NCBI GenBank assembly: GCA_032358165.1
Contig: JAALGY010000039.1
Coordinates: forward strand, 868,001-932,000
Source of the DNA: Diplosphaera chodatii
Lineage: Eukaryota > Chlorophyta > Trebouxiophyceae > Prasiolales > Stichococcaceae
Direction of reading: 5' to 3'
DNA length: 64,000 bases
Under the pieces are notes generated by a model. The model was not told where the DNA came from. It saw only the letters and a program-made list of their open reading frames with translations, and ran no database searches. The translations under genes were made by a program, and so were the position numbers. How positions within the stretch are numbered: position 1 is the stretch's first letter; each line of letters starts with the position of its first letter. This document shows positions 32,470-43,000 of this stretch, piece after piece.

Positions 32470-34038
32470 ATGCTCTGCAGAAGCCTGTCACACAGCCAGT
32501 GGTCAGTTGCAGGTAGCTTGATCCATCGCAGAGCGCTCAGTCCGTCAGCTTCGCCTGCTGCTGCACCCCGACGGCGGACGTTCGCGAGCAGAGGCATCAT
32601 GGCGGTGCAGGAGTATCTGGACAAGCATGAGCTGAGCAGGCGTGTGGAGGAGGCCATCAATGCCACCGTCAAGGACAAGCCTGATGAGCCGCTTGCATTC
32701 CTGGCCAACTACTTCAAGAAGGCCACTCCGCCCGCAATCACGGGACTGAAGGCGCGCCAGATCGTGGACAGCCGCGGCAACCCCACGGTCGAGGCGGATG
32801 TGTTCACGCACAAGGGCAAATTCACTGCAGCCGTGCCGTCAGGCGCATCCACAGGCATCTACGAGGCAGTGGAGCTGCGTGACAAGGGCGACAGCTGGAT
32901 GGGCAAGGGCGTCAGCACCGCCGTGCAGAACGCCAACGAAATCATTGCCCCAGCCCTCATTGGCATGGACCCGACGAAGCAAAAGGACATTGACAACAAG
33001 ATGATTGAACTGGACGGCACAGACAACAAGGGCAAGCTGGGCGCCAACGCAATTCTGGCGGTCTCGCTGGCGGTGGCCAAGGCCGGTGCCGCAGAGAAGG
33101 GCGTGCCGCTGTACAAGCACATCGCCGACCTGGCCGGCAACACCAAGCTGACACTGCCGGTGCCAGCGTTCAACATCATCAACGGTGGCAGCCACGCCGG
33201 CAACAACCTGGCGATGCAGGAGTTCATGATCCTGCCGGTCGGTGTGTCGACCTACAGCGAGGCGCTCCGTGCAGGCTCTGAGGTGTACCACAACCTCAAG
33301 TCGATCATCAAGAAGAAGTACGGGCAGGATGCGACCAATGTTGGCGACGAGGGCGGCTTCGCCCCCGCCATCGCCTCCAACGAGGAGGGCCTCAACCTGG
33401 TGAACCAGGCAATCGAGGCTGCCGGGTACTCGGGCAAGGTGAAAATCGGCATGGACGTGGCGGCGTCCGAGTTCCTGACAGACGATGGCAAGTACGACCT
33501 CAACTTCAAGAACAAGCCGAACGACGGCTCGGAGGTCAAGACTGGCGACGAGCTGATCGACATGTACAAGGCCTTCACGAAGGACTTCCCGGTCATCTCC
33601 ATCGAGGACCCCTTCGACCAGGACGACATCGAGCACTCGAAGAAGCTGACGGCTGAGGGCGTCTGCCAGATCGTCGGTGACGACCTGCTGGTGACCAACC
33701 CGAAGCGGGTGAAGAACGGCATCGCTGAGAAGTGGTGCAATGCGCTCCTGCTGAAGGTCAACCAGATCGGCTCCCTCACAGAGGCCATCCAGGCGGTGCA
33801 GTGGGCAAAGGAGGCGGGTTGGGGCGTGATGACGTCCCACCGGTCAGGCGAGACCGAGGACTGCTTCATCGCAGACCTGGCAGTGGGCCTTTCCACCGGC
33901 CAGATCAAGACCGGCGCCCCCTGCAGGAGCGAGCGGCTGGCAAAGTACAACCAGCTGCTGCGCATTGAGGAGGAGCTGGGCGCCGATGCGGTGTACGCCG
34001 GCGAGAACTGGCGCTTCATCGGCTGGGAGTCGGCCTAA
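32470..34038 (+). CDS. ENO: Enolase with N-terminal extension, single exon
   Basis: Converts 2-phosphoglycerate to phosphoenolpyruvate. The 522-residue frame holds a complete enolase: [15 protein letters not shown], the mobile loop [25 protein letters not shown], metal ligands in [21 protein letters not shown] and [11 protein letters not shown], the catalytic Lys in LLKVNQIG, and the signature [11 protein letters not shown]. Before the core lies [20 protein letters not shown], the N-terminal module of the plant ENO3 type. The first 43 residues are basic and Ser/Ala-rich and end in RRRTFASRG, like an organelle presequence. Initiation at 32599 (MAVQEYLD) would give a cytosolic form. It is the only long intronless housekeeping gene here. 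It shares a 216-base divergent promoter with the WW gene. Confidence 0.96.
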   Translation: MLCRSLSHSQWSVAGSLIHRRALSPSASPAAAPRRRTFASRGIMAVQEYLDKHELSRRVEEAINATVKDKPDEPLAFLANYFKKATPPAITGLKARQIVDSRGNPTVEADVFTHKGKFTAAVPSGASTGIYEAVELRDKGDSWMGKGVSTAVQNANEIIAPALIGMDPTKQKDIDNKMIELDGTDNKGKLGANAILAVSLAVAKAGAAEKGVPLYKHIADLAGNTKLTLPVPAFNIINGGSHAGNNLAMQEFMILPVGVSTYSEALRAGSEVYHNLKSIIKKKYGQDATNVGDEGGFAPAIASNEEGLNLVNQAIEAAGYSGKVKIGMDVAASEFLTDDGKYDLNFKNKPNDGSEVKTGDELIDMYKAFTKDFPVISIEDPFDQDDIEHSKKLTAEGVCQIVGDDLLVTNPKRVKNGIAEKWCNALLLKVNQIGSLTEAIQAVQWAKEAGWGVMTSHRSGETEDCFIADLAVGLSTGQIKTGAPCRSERLAKYNQLLRIEEELGADAVYAGENWRFIGWESA

Positions 34039-34545
34039 GCGTTGCACCTGCCTAGACTGTACAGTACACCGAACTGATCAGATGTTGGCCGCCTGGCCTC
34101 TGTGCATGTGGCCGCGGTAGTGCAGAGTCGGCATGCAGTCGAGAAGTTCCTGTGCATTGTGCAATGCTGCCCGTAGGCGAACAGTACAGTGTGCTGGCAT
34201 GAGTGAGGGAGATAGTACAACCAGGCTGTTGCAAAACCCTGCTGTACACCTACACTCGGTACCTTCAGTTGGTGCACACACGTTTACAAGCCAATAACGG
34301 AGCACATGCAATGTCAGCCCAGCTCATCAGACTCAGTCAACATGACACATGATTGCTCCCTTGAATAAGGTACATTGGGCACATAGCCAGGTGGCTACGG
34401 CAGATCTGACCTCTCTGGCCTCTCTTGTCACTCTGCTTCAACGGCGTGCAAGCTACATGTACTCTTGCTATTGCCCTGGCCAACAAGTCAACCAACGTTA
34501 CTTGGCATATACCTGTGTGCTATCGAAAGTGTCCCCATGTGCTGT
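34039..34545. other. Convergent intergenic region
   Basis: 507 bases with the 3' ends of enolase and the FAD oxidoreductase gene. No coding sequence supported. Confidence 0.4.
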
Positions 34546-37348
34546 TTATCCCCACAGCTTACCACGGCGTCCAACAAAGCGTGCGGGATCCAGCTGTGAG
34601 ATATCTGTCGTCTTAGCAGCGCCGTCGAGGATGATTTCAGCCATGGCTTCACCCGTCGCTGCAGTTGATGACAGACTGCATTGAGGATATGCTAGGAGGA
34701 CGGCACCTGTCCCTGGGATCATGCTCGTTGCCACGCATGATGAGGGGACTGACCGTACCTGGCGAGTTGAGTATGCCCCAGCAGCTGTGCCTGCGCAGTG
34801 CAGCCTGCCAGGTGAGACTGGGCCAGCAGATGCAGGTGGGGTCAGGGATCATCAGCCAGGATCAATGTACAACCAGCGTGCCCGGGCACATACCCTGCAG
34901 CAATGTAGGCACCCCTGACGCCAGGGAGGGCGCCAATGAGCGGGTTGCCATCAGGAGACACCTGCAGGACATGCAGCGGTCTACCTTGAGCTATCTAATG
35001 TCGTCGATTTGCTGCTGGGGAGGCAGAAATGAGGTTGTGTGGAGCTCATCCGATATGTTGGTCACCGGCAGAAAACAGGCCTGCGCGACCTCCTGCGGTG
35101 CTGACGCCAGCTGTGTGGAGATGGTCTTGGCGACGTCCTGCGAGACCATGCCTCAAGGCTTGACCATGCATCACAGTTACAAAAACAGCATGTCACTGAT
35201 GTCCAAGCATGTTCCCACCTCTTTATATGGCATACCTGCAGCACATCCACTACTGCTCCTGTGGGCTCGATGGTTGCCGGATTATCTGGCAGCGGCAGTG
35301 CATCTCCCTCGCCTGTGGCATGCCGTACATTGAAGCAAAGGGGTTGACGTGACTCTGCCTTCTACATTGCTTTACGCTCTAGCTTCGGATGTCCCGCTGT
35401 CTGCAGCACTTGAAGGTTTGCTTTGACGTGCGCACCACAGATGTACACGCTTCCATCTGGTCTGGGGTACACCTCTGGCGCAATGGCACGGCCTGCATGC
35501 AGCATCGATTGCTTGACGTCCTGGCACAACAGGTTCAAAAAGCACATGCGCACGCTCACAGATGAGCCCTGCAGCCAGCCATGCAGACCCAGATAGCAGC
35601 AGCTACAAAACGTGGCCACTACCACTGCCGCACCATTGCGGCCCCGGTACTCCAGGAACAGCATGTCGGCTGAGATGGGGGCATCCGGCCGCAGCACAAT
35701 GCTGGTCGCTTTCTGGCCGCCCACCTGCATGAGGTAAGACCATACTAGCCTCGGGGACATGGTACAAGACGGACTTGACCACGACCAGCTCTGCAGTCGT
35801 CAGTTCGGCTGCATCCTGATACAGTACAACAGTGGGGCAGGGGCGCACTGCTGGCATGGGCAGTCCCCACTTGGCTGCCTGCCCGCTCCAGGGGCCCATC
35901 GCGACCACCACCGCGTCTGCTGGCAGGACCTCGCCATCCACTTCCACCCCTGGAAACAGCACCAGGGGGAGGGTGAGCCGACTGATCGGTCTCCAGCTGG
36001 ATCTGGAACCGCTTGAGCGGTCAGCAGTGCTGCAGCTGCAGAGCCAGACCTACATCTTTCTGCGCATCAGCACCAGGGCGTCGTGCACGCAAGCCCACCT
36101 TCCACATGCTGCTGCCCCGGGCTGCCGCCCAGCCTGACGCCCGTCACTGTGCCAATGCGGACCTTGCTGCCTGCCCGCTGCTCTGCTGCCGCCACAAAGG
36201 CAGCTGTCAGCTTTGCAGGGTGCACCTGCGCTGTGGTGTCCTCTGTGCCCATGGCCTGCATGTGAATTGCCAGCGGCATCGCTGACTCAGCCCTGCATGA
36301 CGCCCTACATACGATGCACTGGCTGAGCGCAATGATTGCAGCGAACCTGTGTTTTGAGAACGGTGCCATCCACCCAGTCGGGTGTGCCGCTGATTGCGCG
36401 CTGCTTCGCCTTCGCGCCTGGGCATGGACAGCAGGAGGACATTGCCCGACCCCGGATCCACATCACGCTGCTGTGCAACACGCAGCGGCAAGCGCCCCTC
36501 CTGAGCAGCATGCAGACGCCGCTGCAACTGCAGCATGCCTGGCTGCGCGCTGCAGGTGACTGCCAGCGTGCGCACGCGCCGGTAGCCGGTGTCTGCGCCA
36601 AGCTCCGCAGCCAGCTCCGAGTGCAGCTGGAAGCTGCGGCGCGCGAGCGGCCCCGTGCCGGAGCCATCCTGCCACTCCAGGGCCAGAAAGCCGCCTGCCT
36701 TCCCTGCACCAAATGCAGCCCGCTGCGGTGGCAACGGCCATCCCGCGCAGTGCAGTGTGCGAGGCGCAGTGCTGTGTGCGAAGCGCTATGATGCCATGTG
36801 TGCATATGACTGATGGTCCTTACACCAGGCAAGCAAGCATGGTGGCCCTGAAATGCATGAAGCTATGTCTTGGGCAAACTCCTGAATACGGGGTCTGACT
36901 CAACGTTCCATGACATCTCCTGTACCTGAAGCTGCTGCTGCGACTGATGAGCGCTCAACAATGGTGGAAGCAACGCCGCGTTTGCTCAAGTAGTAGGCAG
37001 TGGACGCTCCAATGATGCCGCCACCCACAATGACAACGTTTCTACATCGCACGAACATGTCAAGATGGTGATGATTTTCACAGCCATTAACGCAAAGATG
37101 TTGCCGCAGACACGCTCCTGCACGGTATGCAGCTGATGACATCCATTGCACCTTGGCGCATCGCCTTGCGTCGCCGTCGGATCCGTCATCGCAACGATGC
37201 AGGCGTGATGACGACACCCACCACGTCCTCTGATCGAAGCCCCAGAAGCTTGTTGAGGTGCTGCCTTGCCCCTCAATGCTGTCGGCAGGCGCTGCACCTG
37301 CTGGTATACCAGATTGAATCCGCAAGGTCTCAGGCAGGGTGTGCGCAT
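34546..37348 (-). CDS. FAD-dependent oxidoreductase, DAO family, TDA3/At5g48440-like, about 13 exons
   Basis: Supported minus-strand exons: 37348-37218 (presequence-like MRTPCLRPCG), 37041-36926, 36255-36099, 35949 onward, 35724-35634, 35492-35436, 35151-35066, 34961-34894, 34790-34759 and 34658-34546. The FAD dinucleotide fold is NVVIVGGGIIGASTAYYLSKRG. The family-specific AGGFLALEW, PDWVDG, TTAQVHPAKLTAAFV, VVVAMGPWSG, PEVYPRPDGSVYICG, IGALPGVRGAYIAAGHSCWGI and ATGEAMAEIILDG follow in order. This layout matches yeast TDA3 and its plant homologues, not classical D-amino-acid oxidase. Substrate is unknown. The joints at about 36735-36390 (exon 3 to the PDWVDG exon) and the end of the exon starting at 35949 are not resolved. 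Confidence 0.85.
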
Positions 37349-37638
37349 CTGGTGCTAGTAACGTGAACTCGACCTGCAGTCAGAGCGCAGCTAGCTTGAT
37401 TGCATGCAGTGAACGGACTTATCTGCTCCATGCAACGCAAAATTCAGGGCATCTTGGAAGCACTGCCCCCGCCCAAGGTTTCCCCTGGCTAGCACCCTGC
37501 GGGGCCATTCAGCAGCTGGAACCTGGCTGCCAGGCTTAGCGCTTTGACTCAGCGCGCTGTAGCGCAGGCCCACTATCTGCAGCAAACGCTCTGAAATTAT
37601 TCTCAGCTTCTTTACCGGGTCCAAGCAAGCCTTTCAAG
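37349..37638. promoter_or_regulatory. Divergent promoter region between FAD oxidoreductase and CsbD-like gene
   Basis: 290 bases between divergent starts. No specific motif recognised. Confidence 0.4.
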
Positions 37639-38569
37639 ATGTCGAAGCTCGCGCCTACCGCCGCTCTTGCGGACAAGCTCCATTTACACTCGTCTTCTTC
37701 AGAACCTTTAGACATGGCGGACGCACACGAGAAGGTAAAAGGATGCACTTTGGGCCCTGTAAGTTGTCCATGCAGATAGCAGCAGCTTTGATTATGCATC
37801 GCTGGTACAGTATGATTTGTGTCGAGGTCATTGTTTCGCTGTCAACGGGCAAATGTGCACAGAGCGAAAGCTTGCAAGATCCACAGTGGATTCGTCCAAC
37901 ATGGTGGTATCACTGGCCGGGAAGCATGCTGACTGCGCCGCTCCTTGCTGTGCTGCAGAAGGAGGGCCAGAAGCACGAGACCAAGGGTAACATCCTGGAG
38001 AAGGCCGGCAACGTGCTGCACTCGGACAAGCTGAAGGCCAAAGGTGCAGTGCAGCCAAGGACACCCTAATGGGCAAGACCAAGGAGGTATGTATCGGCCT
38101 CTGTTCACCGAAGTATCAGCATTGCCAGCAACATCCAGCATGCGCCCTTCTGTACGTGTGCAGACGGTCAGCCCAGTAGCTTCTTGTTTGTGCGACGTAC
38201 TGTGTCAGTGACAGTGTGCCAGAGTCTGGACTGCACGTTTGTATGCTGCAGGTTGTTGGTGGCCTGACCGGAAACCAGGGAATGAAGGAGAGGGGCTAGG
38301 CGCAGGAGTCGCACGGCGACAACAAGCAGGTGCGGTGTCTGATGGTGGAACAGCCGTTGTTTTGCTTACCTGGCCAACTTGACGGTAGCTGAACGATGTT
38401 GTATATATCAGCACCAAAGCAAGTGGTACGAGTATGTGCCTCCCATTCGTGCCGTTGGCAGGGGGAAACATTTGTCACGAGCATATACAGGCGAACACGT
38501 TGATGTTGCGTAGACAGTAGACAATCGTGTACTGTTGTGGTGCAGGATGCACACTACGGCGCATCGTGA
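37639..38569 (+). pseudogene. CsbD-like stress protein gene with a frameshift and an in-frame stop
   Basis: Exons 37639-37734, from 37959 to about 38085, from 38252 to about 38330, and a last short exon ending at 38569 join in phase with GT-AG introns. The peptide order is ADAHEK, ETKGNILEKAGNVLHSDKL, MGKTKE, VVGGLTGNQGMKERG, AQESHGDNKQ, DAHYGAS, close to CsbD-like stress proteins. Two lesions break it: near 38055-38063 the frame must shift by one base to pass from KAKGAVQ to KDTLMGKTKE, and a TAG lies at 38297-38299 after KERG. Splice sites are intact, so the decay is recent, or these are sequence errors. A protein truncated after KGAVQ is also possible. Confidence 0.65.
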
Positions 38570-38923
38570 GCGGCAACAGAAGCGTGAAGAGCTGAGGCTG
38601 GTCTTTGAAACAGCGAAGTAGGATACTGCCGGTTGCGCTGCATGTATCTGTTCAGCTTGTAATGAGAGAGAGAGAGCAAGCGTCAGTGAAACCTGCACAC
38701 ACTCATACTGCTCATCTGCGACGGGTTGGTCATTTGGCCCTGCAACGCATGGTCGATCACATCAGTTGGGAGGTATGGATGGGCACAGGATGTAACTTCC
38801 CCTCGACTTCCTATGCAGCCAAGTAGTTGAACAACGCCTGTTGATCATTTGCCATTTGTTATCGCACACCTCTGCAATCAGGCAAACATCAGCTCACCTG
38901 AGCATTCCAAGCATCTCGCAACA

Positions 38924-39340
38924 ATGTCGGGCACTGGCACTGGCACTGGCACAGGCACCGTCAACACTGAGAAGACATACGCCCAACAGGCCACTGACAC
39001 CCTGAACAGCGTCAGAGACGCGGTGGCAAACTCCCTGAGCGGTGACAAGACAGCCTCAACAACAACCGCGACGACCGCGACGGAGCCCACGGTCGCCGGC
39101 AAGCTGGGCGACGCCTGGCAGTCTGTGAAGGAGGCGACGGGCATCGCCGCAGACAACACCGCACAGAAGACCGAGGAGGGCAAGGCGGTGGCGGAGGTCA
39201 AGAAGGACGAGACGAAGGAGCAGCTGGAGGCTGCGCGGGCGCACGCGCACGTGAAGACGGCTGAGGCAGAGCAGGGGCTGTCCGCCGCGGTGAATGATGC
39301 ACGCGCGGACCTGGCCGCGAGGATCCAGCCCAAGAAGTGA
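38924..39340 (+). CDS. LEA-like hydrophilic protein
   Basis: One exon, 138 residues, start MSGTGTGTGTGTVN encoded by tandem GGCACT repeats. The rest is highly charged, rich in Ala, Glu, Lys and Thr, without Cys or Trp-rich core, with amphipathic helical stretches such as AGKLGDAWQSVKEAT and EVKKDETKEQLEAARAHA. This composition fits group 3-type LEA proteins that protect membranes and proteins in drying or cold. It follows the CsbD-like stress gene on the same strand, which suggests a local group of stress genes. Exact family not assigned. Confidence 0.7.
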   Translation: MSGTGTGTGTGTVNTEKTYAQQATDTLNSVRDAVANSLSGDKTASTTTATTATEPTVAGKLGDAWQSVKEATGIAADNTAQKTEEGKAVAEVKKDETKEQLEAARAHAHVKTAEAEQGLSAAVNDARADLAARIQPKK

Positions 39341-40051
39341 GCCCGGCGTCACAGCAGCGGGCGTTCGGCAACAGCATTGCTGGTCATTGCACAACGTGTA
39401 CTATAGGGCACTGCAGTAGTGTCAGCCCACTTCAGCAGATTATGTCGTCGGCACCTTTCAGATGCATCTGGTTTCTGGGCTTTGGTACTTTTGGACTGCA
39501 GTGGCCTCGGACCCCACTATGGCGAGGCTGTAACATGTATGTGAACGCAAAGAGTGTGCATGGTCCATTTAAACATCCACATACGAAGCTACCTATAAGT
39601 GTTCCGTCACTGCACAAGATGGGTCGGCGCAGGGAGACTGAATGTGCGGATGGCTTCGCATGCACATCACGGTTTGCCGATCAGCTCACACCCTGATGCT
39701 TCGGACCATTGTGATGCTGAGGCATCACATCAACGCTGCACGATCAATTGAGGAACTGCCTACGTCATACTTCGACCATACCAATACCTTCGGCTGCATT
39801 GCATCTGTGGGACTGTGGCATCGCCGCACCAGTCAGGGGCCTCACATACCTGGCAGACACTGCTGATACCACTGATTCTGCACCCGAAGAGGGAAAGCAC
39901 GTTACGTCGAAGCAGGGGTATACCAGAACCATGCGGCATCAACGCATGCAATGCCGCAGCGTCATGTGCAGCGCAGGCCAGAGTTGCGTGTTTGGAGGTC
40001 GAACAGCCACAGCCAGTCACTGGAAGGGGATTGGGTAGCACGGTGACAGAC
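39341..40051. other. Intergenic region, no gene supported
   Basis: 711 bases between convergent genes. The open frames have no recognisable content. A final exon of the cellulase gene could extend into its right part if the CBM1 tail is longer than annotated. Confidence 0.35.
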
Positions 40052-43000
40052 TCAGGAGGTACTGAGCACCTGGCGGGTGCAAGTGGTGCCTGATGGGCAC
40101 ATCGGACCACCGCGTGACGCCCAGGCAAAGTCGCCGAGCACTATGCCGCTGCCGCGGGGACCTGTCTTGCCGCCGCACTGTTCGTAAACCTGTAGCGCAC
40201 CCACAGAACTGACCACTGGATGGTGACGGCAGCGGCATGGCTGCAGAAGGGGCGAAAACACCCAGCACACACGTCGAGATGATGGACACACCCAAGTGCC
40301 AGGCGGTGTAGTTGACAGCTCCGACTTACAGCTCCAGGACCAAGAAAGTGAAAATGGGCGGAGTGCACCTTCAGGCGGCTGGTGGCACTGGCGGATGTGG
40401 AGGCGCCAATGGGCACTGAAGACACCGCCGCCGTACTTCCGACCGGCTTTGCTGTGGTCGGCTTTGGCACAAAGGTGCGCGTCACCGTCTGGACCTTTGC
40501 TGTGGGCTTGGGAGAGGGCGCCACTGCAGCCGTGGAATGGCAATCACTGAGGTGCGGGCGCAGGGAGCAAAACCCAGTGTGCAGAAAACACATCTGTATC
40601 CTGGCACTTTGGATGGACGTGCCACCCACTGCACACGTAGCCGCAAGAGCTCACCCGCTGCAGGTCGTGGCGCTGCTTGCGGCTGTGGTGTGGGCTGCCT
40701 TGTCGGCATGGCTGTAGGCTTCGCCGTCGGCATCATCGTCGGCTTCGAGGTCGGCTTGGGCGTTGGCTTTGCTGTTGGCTTGGATGTCGGCTTTGCTGTT
40801 GGCTTGGGTGTCGGCGTTGCTGTTGGCCTTGGTGTCGGCTTTGGAGTCGGCTTGGAGGTCGGCTTGAGTGTTGGCTTGGGTGTTGGCTTGGGGACAGGTG
40901 CCTGCAGCGTCATGCGCTCGAGTCTCAGCGACATGCGGTGTGGCATGTCAACGAAACACACACAACTCCAACAGCTGATGGCGCCATGCTGGGAGAAGAG
41001 CAAGCCAGCCCTTGTGCAGGCTCCTTGGCAAGTGGCACGTCCCAGTGCGCCTCACCTGTGTGGCGACACTGCCGGCGATGCGCTGGTTGGTCAGCGGCGC
41101 ATACCAGGGCACCAGGCCAATGGTCTTCATGTGGTTGACCTTGGGCCACTGGATGGTGAGCCAGTCGTCTGCAACCTGCGGTTGTTGCGGATACGGTTAA
41201 ACGGTTTGGACAGTGTTCACACGACTGTGCAGAGGGCAACACGCCAAAGAGGCGCCTTAATGAACATTTGCATAACAAGGTAGATGACAAGCATCGACTC
41301 TATCGGCAGCACACCAGGCCGCCAGTGTCGAAGCTGTTGGCGTTCCAGCACCACCAGAACCAGGAAGTAATGGGGTTGTGGAGCGAGTCGCTACTCGCGC
41401 CAGGGCTCAGCATGTATGTTGCAAAGTCCTTCAGGAACTGCATCGCAACAGCCGGCATTCGTGTGACCAGCGCTGGACCAGCCTCCAATGGCATCGTCGA
41501 TGTATATGTCAGTAGCCACCTGCAACATGCTTGCAAAGGGCAAGGTGGCAATCACACGAGACAGACGCTCCTGCAAGACTGCACCTGCAGGTCGCGCGGG
41601 TCGATCATGCGGGAGCCGAACTCACCAGGTACAACAATGAACGTCTGGCAGTCGGCGCCATTGCAGAAGCCCTGCAGTGAGGGGCGATTGTCTGTGATCC
41701 ACGTGCAGACCGCTGAAACAGCATGCAGAGCACAGACGTCAATCATGCCGCTGGTCAAGCATGTGCTTCTGGTGCTGACACATCGGCGCTACAGGCAAGC
41801 CGACAGCTGCACAGCAACCCTGACCTGCTTGTTCAAGTAGCCATGGGCCACGGTCAGGCGGTTGAACAGCGAGGTGCCGGCATAACCCGTTGCGGCGGTG
41901 GTGATCGTGGGCGGGTACACGTGTGGTGAGATGACGACCTGCGCCCTGATGTGGACAGGAAAGCACGCCATCAGTCGAGCACCCAGACGAAGGCATCACT
42001 CTGACATGAGCATTGTTCCCGCCAACCCTGAGCAGAGCTCAGGGCACACTGCTGCTGGATGCACACAGGGCACTGCTGGGTGGGGAAAAAGTTGCCTGCC
42101 AGCGGCTCGCACCTGTACTTCTTGGTGAGCAGGGTGGTGAAGAAGCGGGTGGGGTCTGACGCGCCGCCCGGCGTGCCGATGACGGCGGGAGCCGTGGAGA
42201 AGCCGTCGCCCCAGTTGGCGCCTGTGCCGCCCTGCCCCGCGCCCTCGACGAAGTAGATCGCCTCCGGGTTGATGGCGTAGCCCTGCGGCCATGTATGTGG
42301 TTTTCGCCAAGGTATGTTGAGGATGAGATGCATGCAGTTGCAGACCTGGCAGATTTGCAGTAAAGCATTTGTCAAAGTTCGTGTGAAGCCGAGCAGCCAC
42401 AGGGCCGGGACATGCAACGAGAGTAAGCATCAACTGACGCACCTGATCCATGACCTCCAGATAGTTGTTGGTCTGCATCAGCACACATCGACACATCAGT
42501 GCTACAACACAATGTCCATCACATGTCAACATCCATGTCCAGCAACCACAGCAAGGCACCAGGTATGCCCTGTCAGGGAGGCGCATGTTCATGACAGCAG
42601 ACCTGGTCATCTGTTGCATGCCATAACATCCTACATCTCCATGACCAATCATGAGTGCAGCTGGTAGACATCGATGAGGCCAGGCGGCGGCGGCGTACCA
42701 TCGAGCGCCCCGAGCCGCCGCCCTCCCAGCCGATGCCGCGGCAGTCGGGCTCGTTCAGGATGTCGTACATGACGCGCGCCTTGGACACCGGGTCCAGCGC
42801 GATGGTCGTCATCAGGCGCTTCCAGCCCTGCGAGGGTCATGCATCGCATGCTCGGCTCAAATCTGACCACCATCATCTCACAGGGCTGAAAGCGGTTCGC
42901 ACATCCAGAGCATAATGCAAGACAGAGCACGAATTCAAGCTGCTGTGAGCTTCTACTCACCAGCAGCCAGGCAGCATGGTCGTCATACACAGTCTGGTCG

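Noticed and set aside
40537..41283. A 248-codon plus-strand frame with Val/Gly repeats over the cellulase gene
   Set aside because: It is the reverse reading of the KPT-repeat linker and neighbouring exons, whose phases are all consistent on the minus strand.
42661..42700. Possible frameshift in the GH5 domain after NEPD, where another frame reads [12 protein letters not shown]
   Set aside because: A donor at ATG/gtacgcc (42699) joins in phase to the exon at 42472, giving [15 protein letters not shown], which fits GH5; no frameshift is needed.
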